Shown here one piece after another: positions 29,323 through 37,487 of a DNA stretch of 64,000 nucleotides. The first letter of the stretch is position 1, and the number at the start of each line of letters is the position of its first letter. This DNA is from Pseudomonadales bacterium (lineage in GTDB: Bacteria > Pseudomonadota > Gammaproteobacteria > Pseudomonadales > Pseudohongiellaceae), in assembly GCA_024234365.1 (NCBI GenBank), contig JACKOK010000004.1, positions 231,187 to 295,186 on the forward strand, written 5' to 3'. Made by a program: the position numbers and the translations under genes. The notes under the pieces are model-generated. The model saw only the letters and a program-made list of their open reading frames with translations. It had not been told where the DNA came from and made no database searches.

Positions 29323-29345
29323 CCCCGCCCTCATGCGGGGTTTTT
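29323..29345 (+). terminator. Rho-independent terminator or attenuator in the receptor leader
   Basis: CCCCGC-cctcat-GCGGGG followed by five T residues. It lies between the promoter at 29242 and the receptor ATG at 29413, with no gene before it on this strand. Transcripts starting at about 29277 would end after roughly 70 bases unless the hairpin is prevented, so it may be an attenuator or the end of a small RNA. Confidence 0.7.
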
Positions 29346-29354
29346 CTTGCTCTT

Positions 29355-29378
29355 CGTTATATACAAATGAATATATCG
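29355..29378. promoter_or_regulatory. ModE-type operator 2
   Basis: A 24-bp palindrome with nine of twelve positions paired: CGTTATATACAA then ATGAATATATCG. It matches the ModE pattern CG-N-TATAT...ATATA-N-CG better than operator 1. It sits 35 bases before the receptor ATG. Confidence 0.62.
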
Positions 29379-29412
29379 ATACACTGTATGAACACATTCT
29401 GCGAGGAACGCG

Positions 29413-31413
29413 ATGAAGACAATTGGAAAAGGGCTTGCCCTGCTGATGCTGGGCAACGCAACAAGCGCCCTGGCCGCTGATGACCCGGCTTTCACTCTTG
29501 GGGAAGTACTGGTGATGGGAAGCACGGAAACACAACAGGCCGACACCGTCTCTATCGACCTCGATGCCCTGCGTTTGCACGACCGCGAAACTGTTGGCGC
29601 GGCGCTGAATATGGCTCCGGGTGTCAGCCTCAGCCATATCGGCGCACGCAACGAACAGATGGTGTATGTACGCGGTTTCGACCTGCGCCAGGTCCCGGTG
29701 TTCATCGACGGCATTCCCGTCTATGTGCCCTATGACGGCTATGTGGACCTGGGGAGGTTCAACACGTTTGACCTTGCCCGCATCGACGTTGCCAAGGGTT
29801 TCAGCTCCCTGATGTACGGCCCCAATGCCCTCGGCGGCGCCATCAACCTCGTCAGCCGACGCGCTGCACAGGGTTTCTCTGGCGATTTCGGCGGTGGCAG
29901 CAGCCTGGACGATGACGGCAGCAGCTCCGGTTCTCGCAGCTATGGCAATCTGGCCTATGGCACCAACGCATGGTATGTGCAGGCCAGCGCTTCCCTGCTG
30001 GAGAGTGATGGCTTTCCGCTGTCCGACGATCTCACGCCTAACGCAGTCGAGGACGGCGGGCTGCGCGACGGCAGCGATGCCCGCGACCAGAAATTCAGCC
30101 TGAAGTTCGCTCTGACCCCCAACGACTCCGACGAATACGCCCTGCGCTATGTGCGCCAGGATGGCGAAAAGGGCAACCCGAGTTATGCCGGCACTGTGCC
30201 CGGCATCCGTGCCCGCTACTGGGACTGGCCGTATTGGAACAAGGAAAGCCTGTATTTTCTCTCCACCACCACCCTGGGCATGCACACCCTGAAGACCCGC
30301 GTCTATGCAGACACCTACGGCAACGGGCTGTATTCCTGGGACGACGCCAGCCACGCCAGCATGAACCGTCCCTATGCCTTCCGCAGCTTCTACGACGATG
30401 ACACCCAGGGTGCAAGCCTGGAACTGGCGTCCCGCTTCAGTGACGACAATCTGCTCAGAACCACGCTCCAGTGGAAGCAGGATACTCACCGGGAACACGA
30501 TGTCGGCGACCCCTGGCAGAAATACGAAGACAACACGGCGTCCATTGCCGTCGAAAACACGCGCAGACTGCGGGACGATTTGACCCTGGTGGCGGGGCTG
30601 GGCTGGAACAAACGCGAAGGCAAGGCGGCAGAGGACTACAACCCGGCCACCGGCATCACCACGGAGTTCCAGCACGCCAGCAACGACGGTCTGAGCGCGC
30701 AGGCCGGCCTGTTCTGGAGCGCCTCGGAGAGCACGCGCGTGCACGCCTCGATCGCCCGCAAGAACCGCTTTGCCACGGTGAAGGATCGCTATTCCTATCG
30801 CATGGGCACCGCCATTCCCAACCCCGGCCTGAAAACCGAGCAGGCGCTACACTATGAGCTGGGTCTCAGCCACGATCTCGGCACACACTGGCAGCTCACC
30901 ACTGCGGTGTTCTACAGCGACATCGAGGATCTGATCCAGTCCGTCACCATTGCCCCCACTGCCTGCACCTCATCCCCCTGTTCGCAACTGCAGAATGTGG
31001 GTGAAGCCCGCTCCCAGGGCATGGAGTTCGGCATTGAGGGCAGTCTGGAACAACTGAGTCTGGGAGCCAACTACACCTGGCTGGACCGCGACAATCTGTC
31101 CAATCCCGGCGTGCGTCTGACCGACACCCCGGATCACACCGCCTTCGCGTGGAGCAGCTGGCAGTTCACGCCGCAATTCGGGCTGACACTTAGTGCAGAA
31201 GGCGCTTCGTCGCGGATCAACTCCACCGATGGCGCTCAACGCAGTGCCGGTTACGCCACCGTAAATCTGAAAGCCGTCTACGCCTTTGCCAGCGGGCTGA
31301 GCGTGGAGGCCGGTATCCACAATCTGGCAGACCGCAACTACCAGATATCCGAAGGTTTCCCCGAGGCCGGACGCTCTGCGCTTGTCCAGTTTCATTACCC
31401 GTTTGGCCGCTAA
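29413..31413 (+). CDS. TonB-dependent outer-membrane receptor
   Basis: A 666-aa receptor: signal peptide (about 1-21, ending SALAA), a plug domain beginning FTLGEVLVMGSTETQQADTV with NALGGAINLVSRRA, and a 22-strand-type barrel ending in QFHYPFGR. The ligand is not revealed by the protein itself. The two ModE-type palindromes upstream and the ModE-like gene nearby suggest a molybdate, tungstate or related metal-chelate substrate (inference). GAGGAA precedes the ATG. Confidence 0.9.
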   Translation: MKTIGKGLALLMLGNATSALAADDPAFTLGEVLVMGSTETQQADTVSIDLDALRLHDRETVGAALNMAPGVSLSHIGARNEQMVYVRGFDLRQVPVFIDGIPVYVPYDGYVDLGRFNTFDLARIDVAKGFSSLMYGPNALGGAINLVSRRAAQGFSGDFGGGSSLDDDGSSSGSRSYGNLAYGTNAWYVQASASLLESDGFPLSDDLTPNAVEDGGLRDGSDARDQKFSLKFALTPNDSDEYALRYVRQDGEKGNPSYAGTVPGIRARYWDWPYWNKESLYFLSTTTLGMHTLKTRVYADTYGNGLYSWDDASHASMNRPYAFRSFYDDDTQGASLELASRFSDDNLLRTTLQWKQDTHREHDVGDPWQKYEDNTASIAVENTRRLRDDLTLVAGLGWNKREGKAAEDYNPATGITTEFQHASNDGLSAQAGLFWSASESTRVHASIARKNRFATVKDRYSYRMGTAIPNPGLKTEQALHYELGLSHDLGTHWQLTTAVFYSDIEDLIQSVTIAPTACTSSPCSQLQNVGEARSQGMEFGIEGSLEQLSLGANYTWLDRDNLSNPGVRLTDTPDHTAFAWSSWQFTPQFGLTLSAEGASSRINSTDGAQRSAGYATVNLKAVYAFASGLSVEAGIHNLADRNYQISEGFPEAGRSALVQFHYPFGR

Positions 31414-31442
31414 GGAGAGTGCCATGACAGCAATACACCGCC

Positions 31443-31700
31443 TTGTTCCTGCTGCTGTGCGCAAGTCCTCGCGCGGCGTTGACGGCAGGCGCGTTGTTCG
31501 CACTTGGCTTCACCCCCAGCGGCCTTTTTGCCCAAGCAAAGCAGGTAGTCGTCATGACCAGCTACCCCGAGCCTGTGAGCGCACGCATGGAAGAGGCCTT
31601 CGTGTGGCATGACGGGGAAGCGCGTGCAGCGCGTGATCGTTACGCGGCGCTCAGCGCAGAGGATCGCGCAGCACTGCAGGCCTTTCTGCAATCACTCTGA
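31443..31700 (+). pseudogene. Small exported-protein remnant, frameshifted at its start
   Basis: A strong AAGGAGAG ribosome site and ATG (31424) follow the receptor stop, but that frame soon reads as nonsense. One base later, the +1 frame gives a signal-peptide-like LFLLLCASPRAALTAGALF and ends with ARMEEAFVWHDGEARAARDR then YAALSAEDRAALQAFLQSL. That tail resembles the C-terminus of di-heme oxidoreductases of the DUF1111 type. I read it as a frameshifted or internally deleted gene of the receptor operon; a very short intact gene using TTG is possible. Confidence 0.4.
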
Positions 31701-32084
31701 GCCCGACGAGGATTCAGGAGGAACCGGTGTGAGTGGGCTGCTTCCGAGCAGGGAAGCAAGATAGCGCTCCGCGATCTCATCGATTTCCCGCATCATGGCG
31801 GTGTAGCCCTCCAGCACCTTCTCGCCTTCGGGGGTCAGGTGGGCGCCGCCGCCAGCGCGCCCGCCTGTAGCCGTCACCACCAGAGGGTGCTGGAAACAGC
31901 TGTTCATGGTCTCCACCAGCAGCCAGGCGCGGCGGTAGCTCATTTGCATGCGCCGTGCCGCGCCGGAGATGGAGCCGACATCACGGATGGCCGCCAGCAG
32001 CTCCATCTTGCCGGGACCAACGGCAATATCTTCGCCGCGCGTTACGCGCACCCGGCACTGCACTTTGGGGTTCACATCAGTCAC
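31692..32084 (-). CDS. Short ModE-like DNA-binding regulator
   Basis: A 130-aa protein with the winged helix-turn-helix of ModE: ELLAAIRDVGSISGAARRMQ, then MSYRRAWLLVETMN, then the AHLTPEGEKVLEGY wing. It lacks the C-terminal molybdate-binding (Mop) domains, so it either does not sense molybdate directly or needs a partner. The start is GTG at 32084. Its stop overlaps the convergent remnant at 31443-31700. The palindromes at 29258 and 29355 are its likely targets. Confidence 0.82.
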   Translation of the reverse strand: MTDVNPKVQCRVRVTRGEDIAVGPGKMELLAAIRDVGSISGAARRMQMSYRRAWLLVETMNSCFQHPLVVTATGGRAGGGAHLTPEGEKVLEGYTAMMREIDEIAERYLASLLGSSPLTPVPPESSSGSE

Positions 32085-32093
32085 GGCAGGCCC

Positions 32094-33398
32094 CTACTGG
32101 TCCAGACGCGAATCGCGCGCCGGCATCGATTTGATGTGCAGATCCCGCTGCGGATAGGGAATCGTGATTCCCGCCGCCTTGAAAGCGCGCCAGATCGCCA
32201 GATTGATGTCGGAGCGCACATTGGCAAAACCGTTCTCGGGATCGCCGATCCACACCCGCACCTCCAGGTTGATGCCGCTATCGGCAAAGGCCATGAGACG
32301 CGCGGCCGGGGCGGGGTCGTGCAATACACGAGGAGAGGCATAGGCGCAGTCCAGTATCAGTTCCAGCGCCTTCTCCGGGTCGTCCTCATAGCTGATCTGC
32401 ACCGGAATCGTGACCCTGACATTACGATCCATATAACTCCAGTTGATCACCTCCGAGGTAATGAGGTTCTCGTTGGGAATCAGGGTGTCCACCCCCTCAC
32501 GATTGCGCACCACCACATAGCGGGCATTCAACTCGTGCACCCAGCCGAACTTGTCCCCTATCGTGATGACATCGCCCGGCTTGATGGAACGGTCAAACAC
32601 CAGAATGAAACCGCTGATGAAGTTCGAGGCGATACGCTGCAGACCGAAACCCAGGCCGACACCCAGCGCACCACCGAAGATAGCCAGCGAGCTCAGATCA
32701 ATACCCACCGCATTCAGCGCCATGAGAAACGCCAGCGTAATCAGCAGAAAACGGCTGAACTTGCTGATGCCCACCTGCATGCTGGGAGAAATATGCGTGG
32801 AGCGGTGCAGATAGCGGTTGATCGCCTCGGACACCCAGATGGCCAACGTGAAGGCAATGCCCACAATCAACAGCAGTTTGATGACGGAGAGAACGGAAAC
32901 CCGCGTCTCGCCCAGCTCCAGGGCCATGCTGTCCAGCACATTGAGAATGCCGGGCAGCCAGCCCAGCAGATTGAGAATCACCACGCACCATACCACCATG
33001 GCCAGCGCATTCTCGGAAGACTTGAGCACCGGATTAACGGTGAAGGCCTTGCGCAGCACATACACACACAGGCGCACAATGGCCAGCGCCACCACGATGG
33101 AGACCGCGATGCTCAGCACCGGAACCGGCACTTGATAAAGATCAAGAATGGCGCGCCCGCAGACCAGTACCACCAGCATGGAGACGGGAAAGAGCAGACG
33201 CTGCGCGCTGCGGATGGCGAGGTGTTTCAGGCCCGTGCCCGAACTCGAACTGCGCGCCTCCAGCAACGTCTGCACGCGCCGATTGATCAGGTAGGCGACG
33301 CCCATGGCCAGCAGAATGACGGCAAACTGCCACCAGAACGTGCTTGTCATGGCCTGTGCCAGCAGAGCCTCCAGACGGGCTCTTAAGTCTTCACTCAT
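32094..33398 (-). CDS. MscS-family mechanosensitive channel
   Basis: A 434-aa inner-membrane channel. Several N-terminal membrane helices precede the pore helix region (LSSLAIFGGALGVGLGFGLQ and RIASNFISGFILVFDRSIKP), then the beta domain (PGDVITIGDKFGWVHELNAR, VPIQISYEDDPEKALE). It is longer than E. coli MscS (286 aa), with about two extra N-terminal helices. The ATG at 33398 is preferred over a GTG two codons earlier. It lies 9 bases before the ModE-like gene on the same strand. Confidence 0.9.
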   Translation of the reverse strand: MSEDLRARLEALLAQAMTSTFWWQFAVILLAMGVAYLINRRVQTLLEARSSSSGTGLKHLAIRSAQRLLFPVSMLVVLVCGRAILDLYQVPVPVLSIAVSIVVALAIVRLCVYVLRKAFTVNPVLKSSENALAMVVWCVVILNLLGWLPGILNVLDSMALELGETRVSVLSVIKLLLIVGIAFTLAIWVSEAINRYLHRSTHISPSMQVGISKFSRFLLITLAFLMALNAVGIDLSSLAIFGGALGVGLGFGLQRIASNFISGFILVFDRSIKPGDVITIGDKFGWVHELNARYVVVRNREGVDTLIPNENLITSEVINWSYMDRNVRVTIPVQISYEDDPEKALELILDCAYASPRVLHDPAPAARLMAFADSGINLEVRVWIGDPENGFANVRSDINLAIWRAFKAAGITIPYPQRDLHIKSMPARDSRLDQ

Positions 33399-33428
33399 AC
33401 ACACACTCTCGAGCGGGGTTTCGTTTAG

Positions 33429-33691
33429 GGAACCTCTGATTAATTATGCAAACGTTCAGGCCTTGCCAGGATTGGTTTGTCAAGGCGCGCTTGCGCCGCC
33501 ATACATCGGTCTGGCCAGCGAGGGCAACGCAGAGAAACCAATCCTGGCAAGGCCCCGTAGGGCGGGGCCTGCAGCGCACTGCCACTGCGTTGTGCTGTTT
33601 GCCAAGGGCCGGGCCATTGCCTGCTCAGCACGCCTTGTTGCAGTGCACTGCAGACTCCCGCTGAAGGCTTGCATAATTAATCAGAGGTTCC
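33429..33691. mobile_element. 263-bp MITE-like element with terminal inverted repeats
   Basis: Both ends carry GGAACCTCTGATTAATTATG as inverted repeats, and the match continues to about 30 bases (CAA.C.TTCAG). The flanking TTAG at 33425-33428 and 33692-33695 is a plausible 4-bp target duplication. A second nested inverted repeat, CCTTGCCAGGATTGGTTT, lies inside. No transposase is encoded, so it would move with a helper. Related sequence (GCCTCTGATTCATTATGCAA) appears near 60061. Confidence 0.8.
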
Positions 33692-33878
33692 TTAGAGCAT
33701 ACTGTATTCACGCTGCCCGGCCCAGCCCGGCGATACAATCCCTCCTCCTGCGACAACTTGTCGCATTGGATAACGGACAGAAAAGCACCAATACTGCGTA
33801 TCAAGGGTAAAGAGAAAGCAAATGCCTGCCAAGGCAGCACAAATCGCCCCGGACGCATGTAGCAACAAAGGAGAGACT

Positions 33879-35141
33879 ATGAAACACATCAGCACAAGCC
33901 AGACACTCGCCGGTTTGATCAGCGCCCTGCTGTTCGCCACCAGTGCCCAGGCCGGCGAGCCGGTGGATGCGGACTACCAGGCCTTCCTGAACGCCCGTGG
34001 TGAAGCCCCATGGATCAATGCCAACGCGGATCACCCCCGGGCGAATGAGGCCTACCGGCCGATTCCCTCCCTGGCCAGCTTCCCGGCAGAGCCCGCCAAA
34101 CGGGATCTGGGTTTTGCCCTGTTTCACGATGCCTCCCTGTCGCGTGACGGCACGGTAGGCTGCAACACCTGTCATATGGGCATGATGGGCGGCACGGATG
34201 GCCTCAGCCTGGCGCGCGGTATCGATGGCGCACTGGGCACCCGCAATACGCCAACCGTCTTCAATGCGGCGTTCAATTTCCGTCAGTTCTGGGACGGCCG
34301 CTCCTTTGACCTGGACGCGCAGTCTGTCGAACCCATCCGCAATCCCGTGGAGATGGGGCATGACCTGAACCAGGTCGTGGCCTCCCTGCAGGCCAATGAA
34401 TACTACTCTTCCCTGTTTGCCGAGGTTTATGCCGATGGCGTGACTGTCGCCAACCTGGGTAACGCCCTGTCCCAGCACACCAAGGACATGACGCGCACCG
34501 ATTCGCCCTTCAACGCCTATCTCAATGAAGAGAGCGGCCTGAGCGAACAGGCCCTGCGTGGCCAGGCGCGTTTCAATGCCCTGGGCTGTGTGTCCTGCCA
34601 CAACGGCATCAACCTGGGCGGCAACTCCTACCAGCCTGTCGCCGCCAACTTCAACACGGCCCTGCAATATGCCATGGCCGGTGAAGAGGGCCTGTATGCC
34701 CGCAGCGGACGCGAGCAGGACCGCCTGGTGTTCAAGGTGCCACAGCTGCACAACATCAGCATGACCGCGCCCTACTACCACGATGGCAGCGTCACCAATC
34801 TACCGGATGCCATCCGCCGCATGGGCGCGCAGCAGGCCGGACGCACGCTGAGCGACGAGGACGTGGACGACATCGCGACGTTCCTGGCCAGCCTGAACAG
34901 CGGCTTCTTCAGCTCCATGAATCACAATATGAGCAGCAATGAACTGCAGGACACCATGCGCAACCAGATGCCCGACCGCATGGGTGGCGACATGCATCAG
35001 CAGCACATGCAGCAGATGCAGGGGAACGAAGGCGACATGCACCAGCAGCATATGCGCCAGATGCAGATGCAGAACCAGACGCACGAACATGCAGGTGGCG
35101 CGGCAGCCAGCGAGCCCGCAGCCCATCAGCATACACACTGA
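33879..35141 (+). CDS. Di-heme cytochrome c peroxidase-like protein with His/Met-rich tail
   Basis: A 420-aa periplasmic protein of the CcpA/MauG family. The signal peptide ends near SAQAGE. Two heme c sites are present: CNTCH in the first domain and CVSCH in the second. Distal features such as NTPTVFNAAFNFRQFWDGRS and a C-terminal APYYHDGSVTNLPDAIRRMG are typical. The last 60 residues (MHQQHMQQMQ repeats, then HEHAGG, then HQHTH) are unusual and could bind copper. The ATG at 33879 has AAAGGAGAG upstream; the next gene follows in 13 bases. Confidence 0.88.
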   Translation: MKHISTSQTLAGLISALLFATSAQAGEPVDADYQAFLNARGEAPWINANADHPRANEAYRPIPSLASFPAEPAKRDLGFALFHDASLSRDGTVGCNTCHMGMMGGTDGLSLARGIDGALGTRNTPTVFNAAFNFRQFWDGRSFDLDAQSVEPIRNPVEMGHDLNQVVASLQANEYYSSLFAEVYADGVTVANLGNALSQHTKDMTRTDSPFNAYLNEESGLSEQALRGQARFNALGCVSCHNGINLGGNSYQPVAANFNTALQYAMAGEEGLYARSGREQDRLVFKVPQLHNISMTAPYYHDGSVTNLPDAIRRMGAQQAGRTLSDEDVDDIATFLASLNSGFFSSMNHNMSSNELQDTMRNQMPDRMGGDMHQQHMQQMQGNEGDMHQQHMRQMQMQNQTHEHAGGAAASEPAAHQHTH

Positions 35142-35154
35142 AAAGGAGCATCCC

Positions 35155-35856
35155 ATGAACATCAGGAATGATTTCTCGCGCAAGAGTACACAGACACTGG
35201 CCAGCCTGGCTCTGGTCGTCGCAGCCTGGCCCTCTTTGGTGCTGGCCGAGCGCAATACGGAACACGAACAAGCCTATCGCAGCGCTCTGGAAACGGTGCA
35301 GCAGGCACCCGCACGCATCGCCGACGCCATGGCTCAGGTGCAGTCGGGCGAAGTTGCCCACTACGACTTCCTGCAGTTTGAGCACATCGAACTGGTGCGC
35401 CATGCCCAGGCACTGGCCTGGCCTCCCGGCGATTTTGCGGCGGCCGACAAACAGGCATTGAAGCAGGAGGCAGGCGCCCTGCTGGATTCCGCCAATGAAC
35501 TGGAATGGATCATTTCCGACTTCCTGCGCGCCATGGCCCAGGCCCGCAGCGCAAGCAGCAACACACTGGATATTGCCGCGCAGCAGGAAAGCAACGCCGC
35601 CTGGCAGGCCCTGGAAATACAAAGCCTGCTCTTCATGAGTGACGCCTATCAGGGTGACTGGTCAGCACTGGCCGCTGCCTATGACACGGTGCTCGGTGGC
35701 GATCTGTCCGAACAGACCCGCCGAGAGCTGAGCTTCCAGAAAGAGCAGCTGGCGCGTGCCGTTCCGCAACTGCAGCAGCAACGCGATGCCCTGGCGGCCT
35801 CCGATGTGGCGGCGCATGCCGACACGCTCGACAAGTTGTACCAGGCCTCCCTCTGA
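35155..35856 (+). CDS. Exported helical protein of unknown function
   Basis: A 233-aa protein with a signal peptide (about 1-31, ending SLVLAE) and an otherwise all-helical, Ala/Gln-rich sequence. No Cys motif or enzyme signature is visible; there are a few conserved-looking His-Glu pairs (EFEHIELVRHAQALAWP-type region). It starts 13 bases after the di-heme peroxidase with a good AAAAGGAG site, so the two almost certainly form an operon, perhaps as a peroxidase and its electron-transfer or assembly partner (inference). Confidence 0.75.
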   Translation: MNIRNDFSRKSTQTLASLALVVAAWPSLVLAERNTEHEQAYRSALETVQQAPARIADAMAQVQSGEVAHYDFLQFEHIELVRHAQALAWPPGDFAAADKQALKQEAGALLDSANELEWIISDFLRAMAQARSASSNTLDIAAQQESNAAWQALEIQSLLFMSDAYQGDWSALAAAYDTVLGGDLSEQTRRELSFQKEQLARAVPQLQQQRDALAASDVAAHADTLDKLYQASL

Positions 35857-35944
35857 CCCCACCACCGGGTACAGCCAGCGCGGATGAACATGCTAGAATC
35901 CGCGCTGGTTCTATCCCGGAGTAGTCCCCACCTTGAACAGCGCC

Positions 35945-36652
35945 ATGATTCCCCTCATCGACGCCCTGTTGCCCCAGACCCAGTGCGGCAAATGCGGGCA
36001 TGAGGGCTGCCTGCCCTACGCACGCGAAATCAGCGAGGGGGGCGCCATCAACAAATGCCCTCCTGGGGGCAGCCGCACCATCACGCAACTTGCGGCCCTG
36101 CTGCAACGGGAAGTGCTGCCACTGGATCCGGTACACGGCGCCGAGGGCGTCCGTCTGCTCGCCAGCATCCGCGAGGACGAGTGCATCGGCTGCACCAAGT
36201 GCATTCAGGCCTGCCCGGTGGATGCCATTCTCGGTGCCTCCAAACGCATGCACACCGTTATCGTGGACGAATGTACCGGTTGTGATCTGTGTGTGGCACC
36301 CTGCCCGGTGGACTGCATCGACATGCTGCCGGTATCTGCCGACACCGCGGCCCGTGATGAAGATGACACATTGCGCCGTCAACTCAGCACCCACTGGCGC
36401 CAGCGTTTCGAGGCGCGCAACCGCCGCCTGGAGAAACAGCGCAGTGCACTGCTCGAACGCCGCAGGCTTGCCACCGAAACGGCTCGCCGTCTGCTGCAGG
36501 AAGAGCCCAGCCACCCGGTAGAGGTCGGCACCTGGGTTCCGCCGCAGGAGCGCAGCAATGTGCTCAGCCCCGAGCAGGCCAAGGCCGATATTGCCGCCGC
36601 TCTCGCCCGCGTCCGGGCGCGCAAGATGTCACAACACAAGGACGAAGCATGA
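35945..36652 (+). CDS. rnfB: RnfB-type ferredoxin
   Basis: An iron-sulfur protein of 235 residues. The N-terminal 4Fe-4S domain ([15 protein letters not shown]...CPPGG) is followed by two ferredoxin 4Fe-4S motifs ([28 protein letters not shown]). The N-terminal membrane helix of classic RnfB is missing, and no rnfA, C, D, G or E is nearby, so this is the soluble solitary type often found beside nth. A helical C-terminal region of about 90 residues follows. TTG at 35933 is an alternative start. Confidence 0.87.
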   Translation: MIPLIDALLPQTQCGKCGHEGCLPYAREISEGGAINKCPPGGSRTITQLAALLQREVLPLDPVHGAEGVRLLASIREDECIGCTKCIQACPVDAILGASKRMHTVIVDECTGCDLCVAPCPVDCIDMLPVSADTAARDEDDTLRRQLSTHWRQRFEARNRRLEKQRSALLERRRLATETARRLLQEEPSHPVEVGTWVPPQERSNVLSPEQAKADIAAALARVRARKMSQHKDEA

Positions 36653-37284
36653 ACAAACTCACGCGCGCCGAGATGTTCCGCCGCCTGCAGGCTGAGAACC
36701 CGGCCCCTACTACCGAACTGGAATACCATTCCACCTTCGAGCTGCTGATCGCCGTAATTTTGTCTGCCCAGGCAACCGATGTCAGCGTGAACAAAGCCAC
36801 CCGCCCCCTCTTTGCCGTGGCAAACACGCCGGAGAAAATTCTGGCCTTGGGCGTGGACGGTCTCAAAGCCTATATCAAAACGATCGGTCTTTTTAACACC
36901 AAGGCCGAGAATGTCATCAAGACCTGTGCCGCACTGATCGATCGCCACGGCGGTGAAGTGCCTGACGAGCGGGCCGCTCTGGAAGCATTGCCGGGGGTGG
37001 GGCGCAAGACCGCCAATGTCGTGCTCAATACCGCGTTTCGGCAAACCGCCATGGCGGTGGACACGCACATCTTCCGCGTGTCCAACCGCACCGGGCTGGC
37101 ACCGGGCAAGACCGTGCTGGAGGTGGAGAAAAAACTGCTGAAGAATGTGCCCAAGGAATATCTGCTGGATGCTCACCACTGGCTGATTCTGCACGGCCGC
37201 TATGTCTGCGTGGCACGCAAACCCAAATGCGGCTCCTGCCTCATCGAGGATTTGTGCGATTACAAATCCAAGACCGAAGATTAA
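36649..37284 (+). CDS. nth: Endonuclease III
   Basis: A 211-aa DNA glycosylase/AP lyase for oxidised pyrimidines. The helix-hairpin-helix contains [14 protein letters not shown] with catalytic Lys120; the catalytic Asp138 is in [12 protein letters not shown]. The 4Fe-4S cluster Cys are 187, 194, 197 and 203 (C-x6-C-x2-C-x5-C). It overlaps rnfB by 4 bases, indicating coupled translation. Confidence 0.97.
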   Translation: MNKLTRAEMFRRLQAENPAPTTELEYHSTFELLIAVILSAQATDVSVNKATRPLFAVANTPEKILALGVDGLKAYIKTIGLFNTKAENVIKTCAALIDRHGGEVPDERAALEALPGVGRKTANVVLNTAFRQTAMAVDTHIFRVSNRTGLAPGKTVLEVEKKLLKNVPKEYLLDAHHWLILHGRYVCVARKPKCGSCLIEDLCDYKSKTED

Positions 37285-37419
37285 ATCGCCTGCAGGGCAG
37301 GCTCCTACGCCGAAGCGCCCACCAATGAATTCTGCAGATCCCACCCGACCCCGTAGGAGCCAGCCCTGCTGGCGATTCCTCAAAAGACCTCATCCGTAGG
37401 AGCCTGCCCTGCAGGCGAT
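37285..37419. repeat. Cluster of three REP-like palindromes
   Basis: Units of the type GTAGGAGCCTGCCCTGCAGG lie at 37285-37309 (reverse), 37352-37377 and 37395-37419 (forward), between the convergent nth and argG genes. Each has its own palindromic core. They belong to the same family as those around 5201-5570. Confidence 0.82.
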
Positions 37420-37428
37420 CTCCCTCCC

Positions 37429-37465
37429 AAAAAAAATCGCCCGCAAATTGCTCTGCGGGCGATTT
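37429..37465 (-). terminator. Rho-independent terminator of argG
   Basis: On the minus strand, a 12-bp perfect stem (AAATCGCCCGCA / TGCGGGCGATTT, loop of eight) is followed by a run of eight T. It begins about 20 bases after the argG stop. The hairpin could also stop nth transcripts coming from the other side. Confidence 0.88.
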
Positions 37466-37487
37466 CCTGTCAGGCAGCTCTCAGGGC

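Noticed and set aside
29132..29412. Cobalamin or other known riboswitch upstream of the TonB receptor
   Set aside because: No B12-box or other conserved riboswitch core is visible. The leader contains only a promoter, two palindromes and a terminator hairpin.
29260..30744. A 494-codon minus-strand open frame opposite the TonB receptor
   Set aside because: The receptor on the plus strand is full length with a signal peptide and plug. The minus-strand frame also runs across the operators and terminator.
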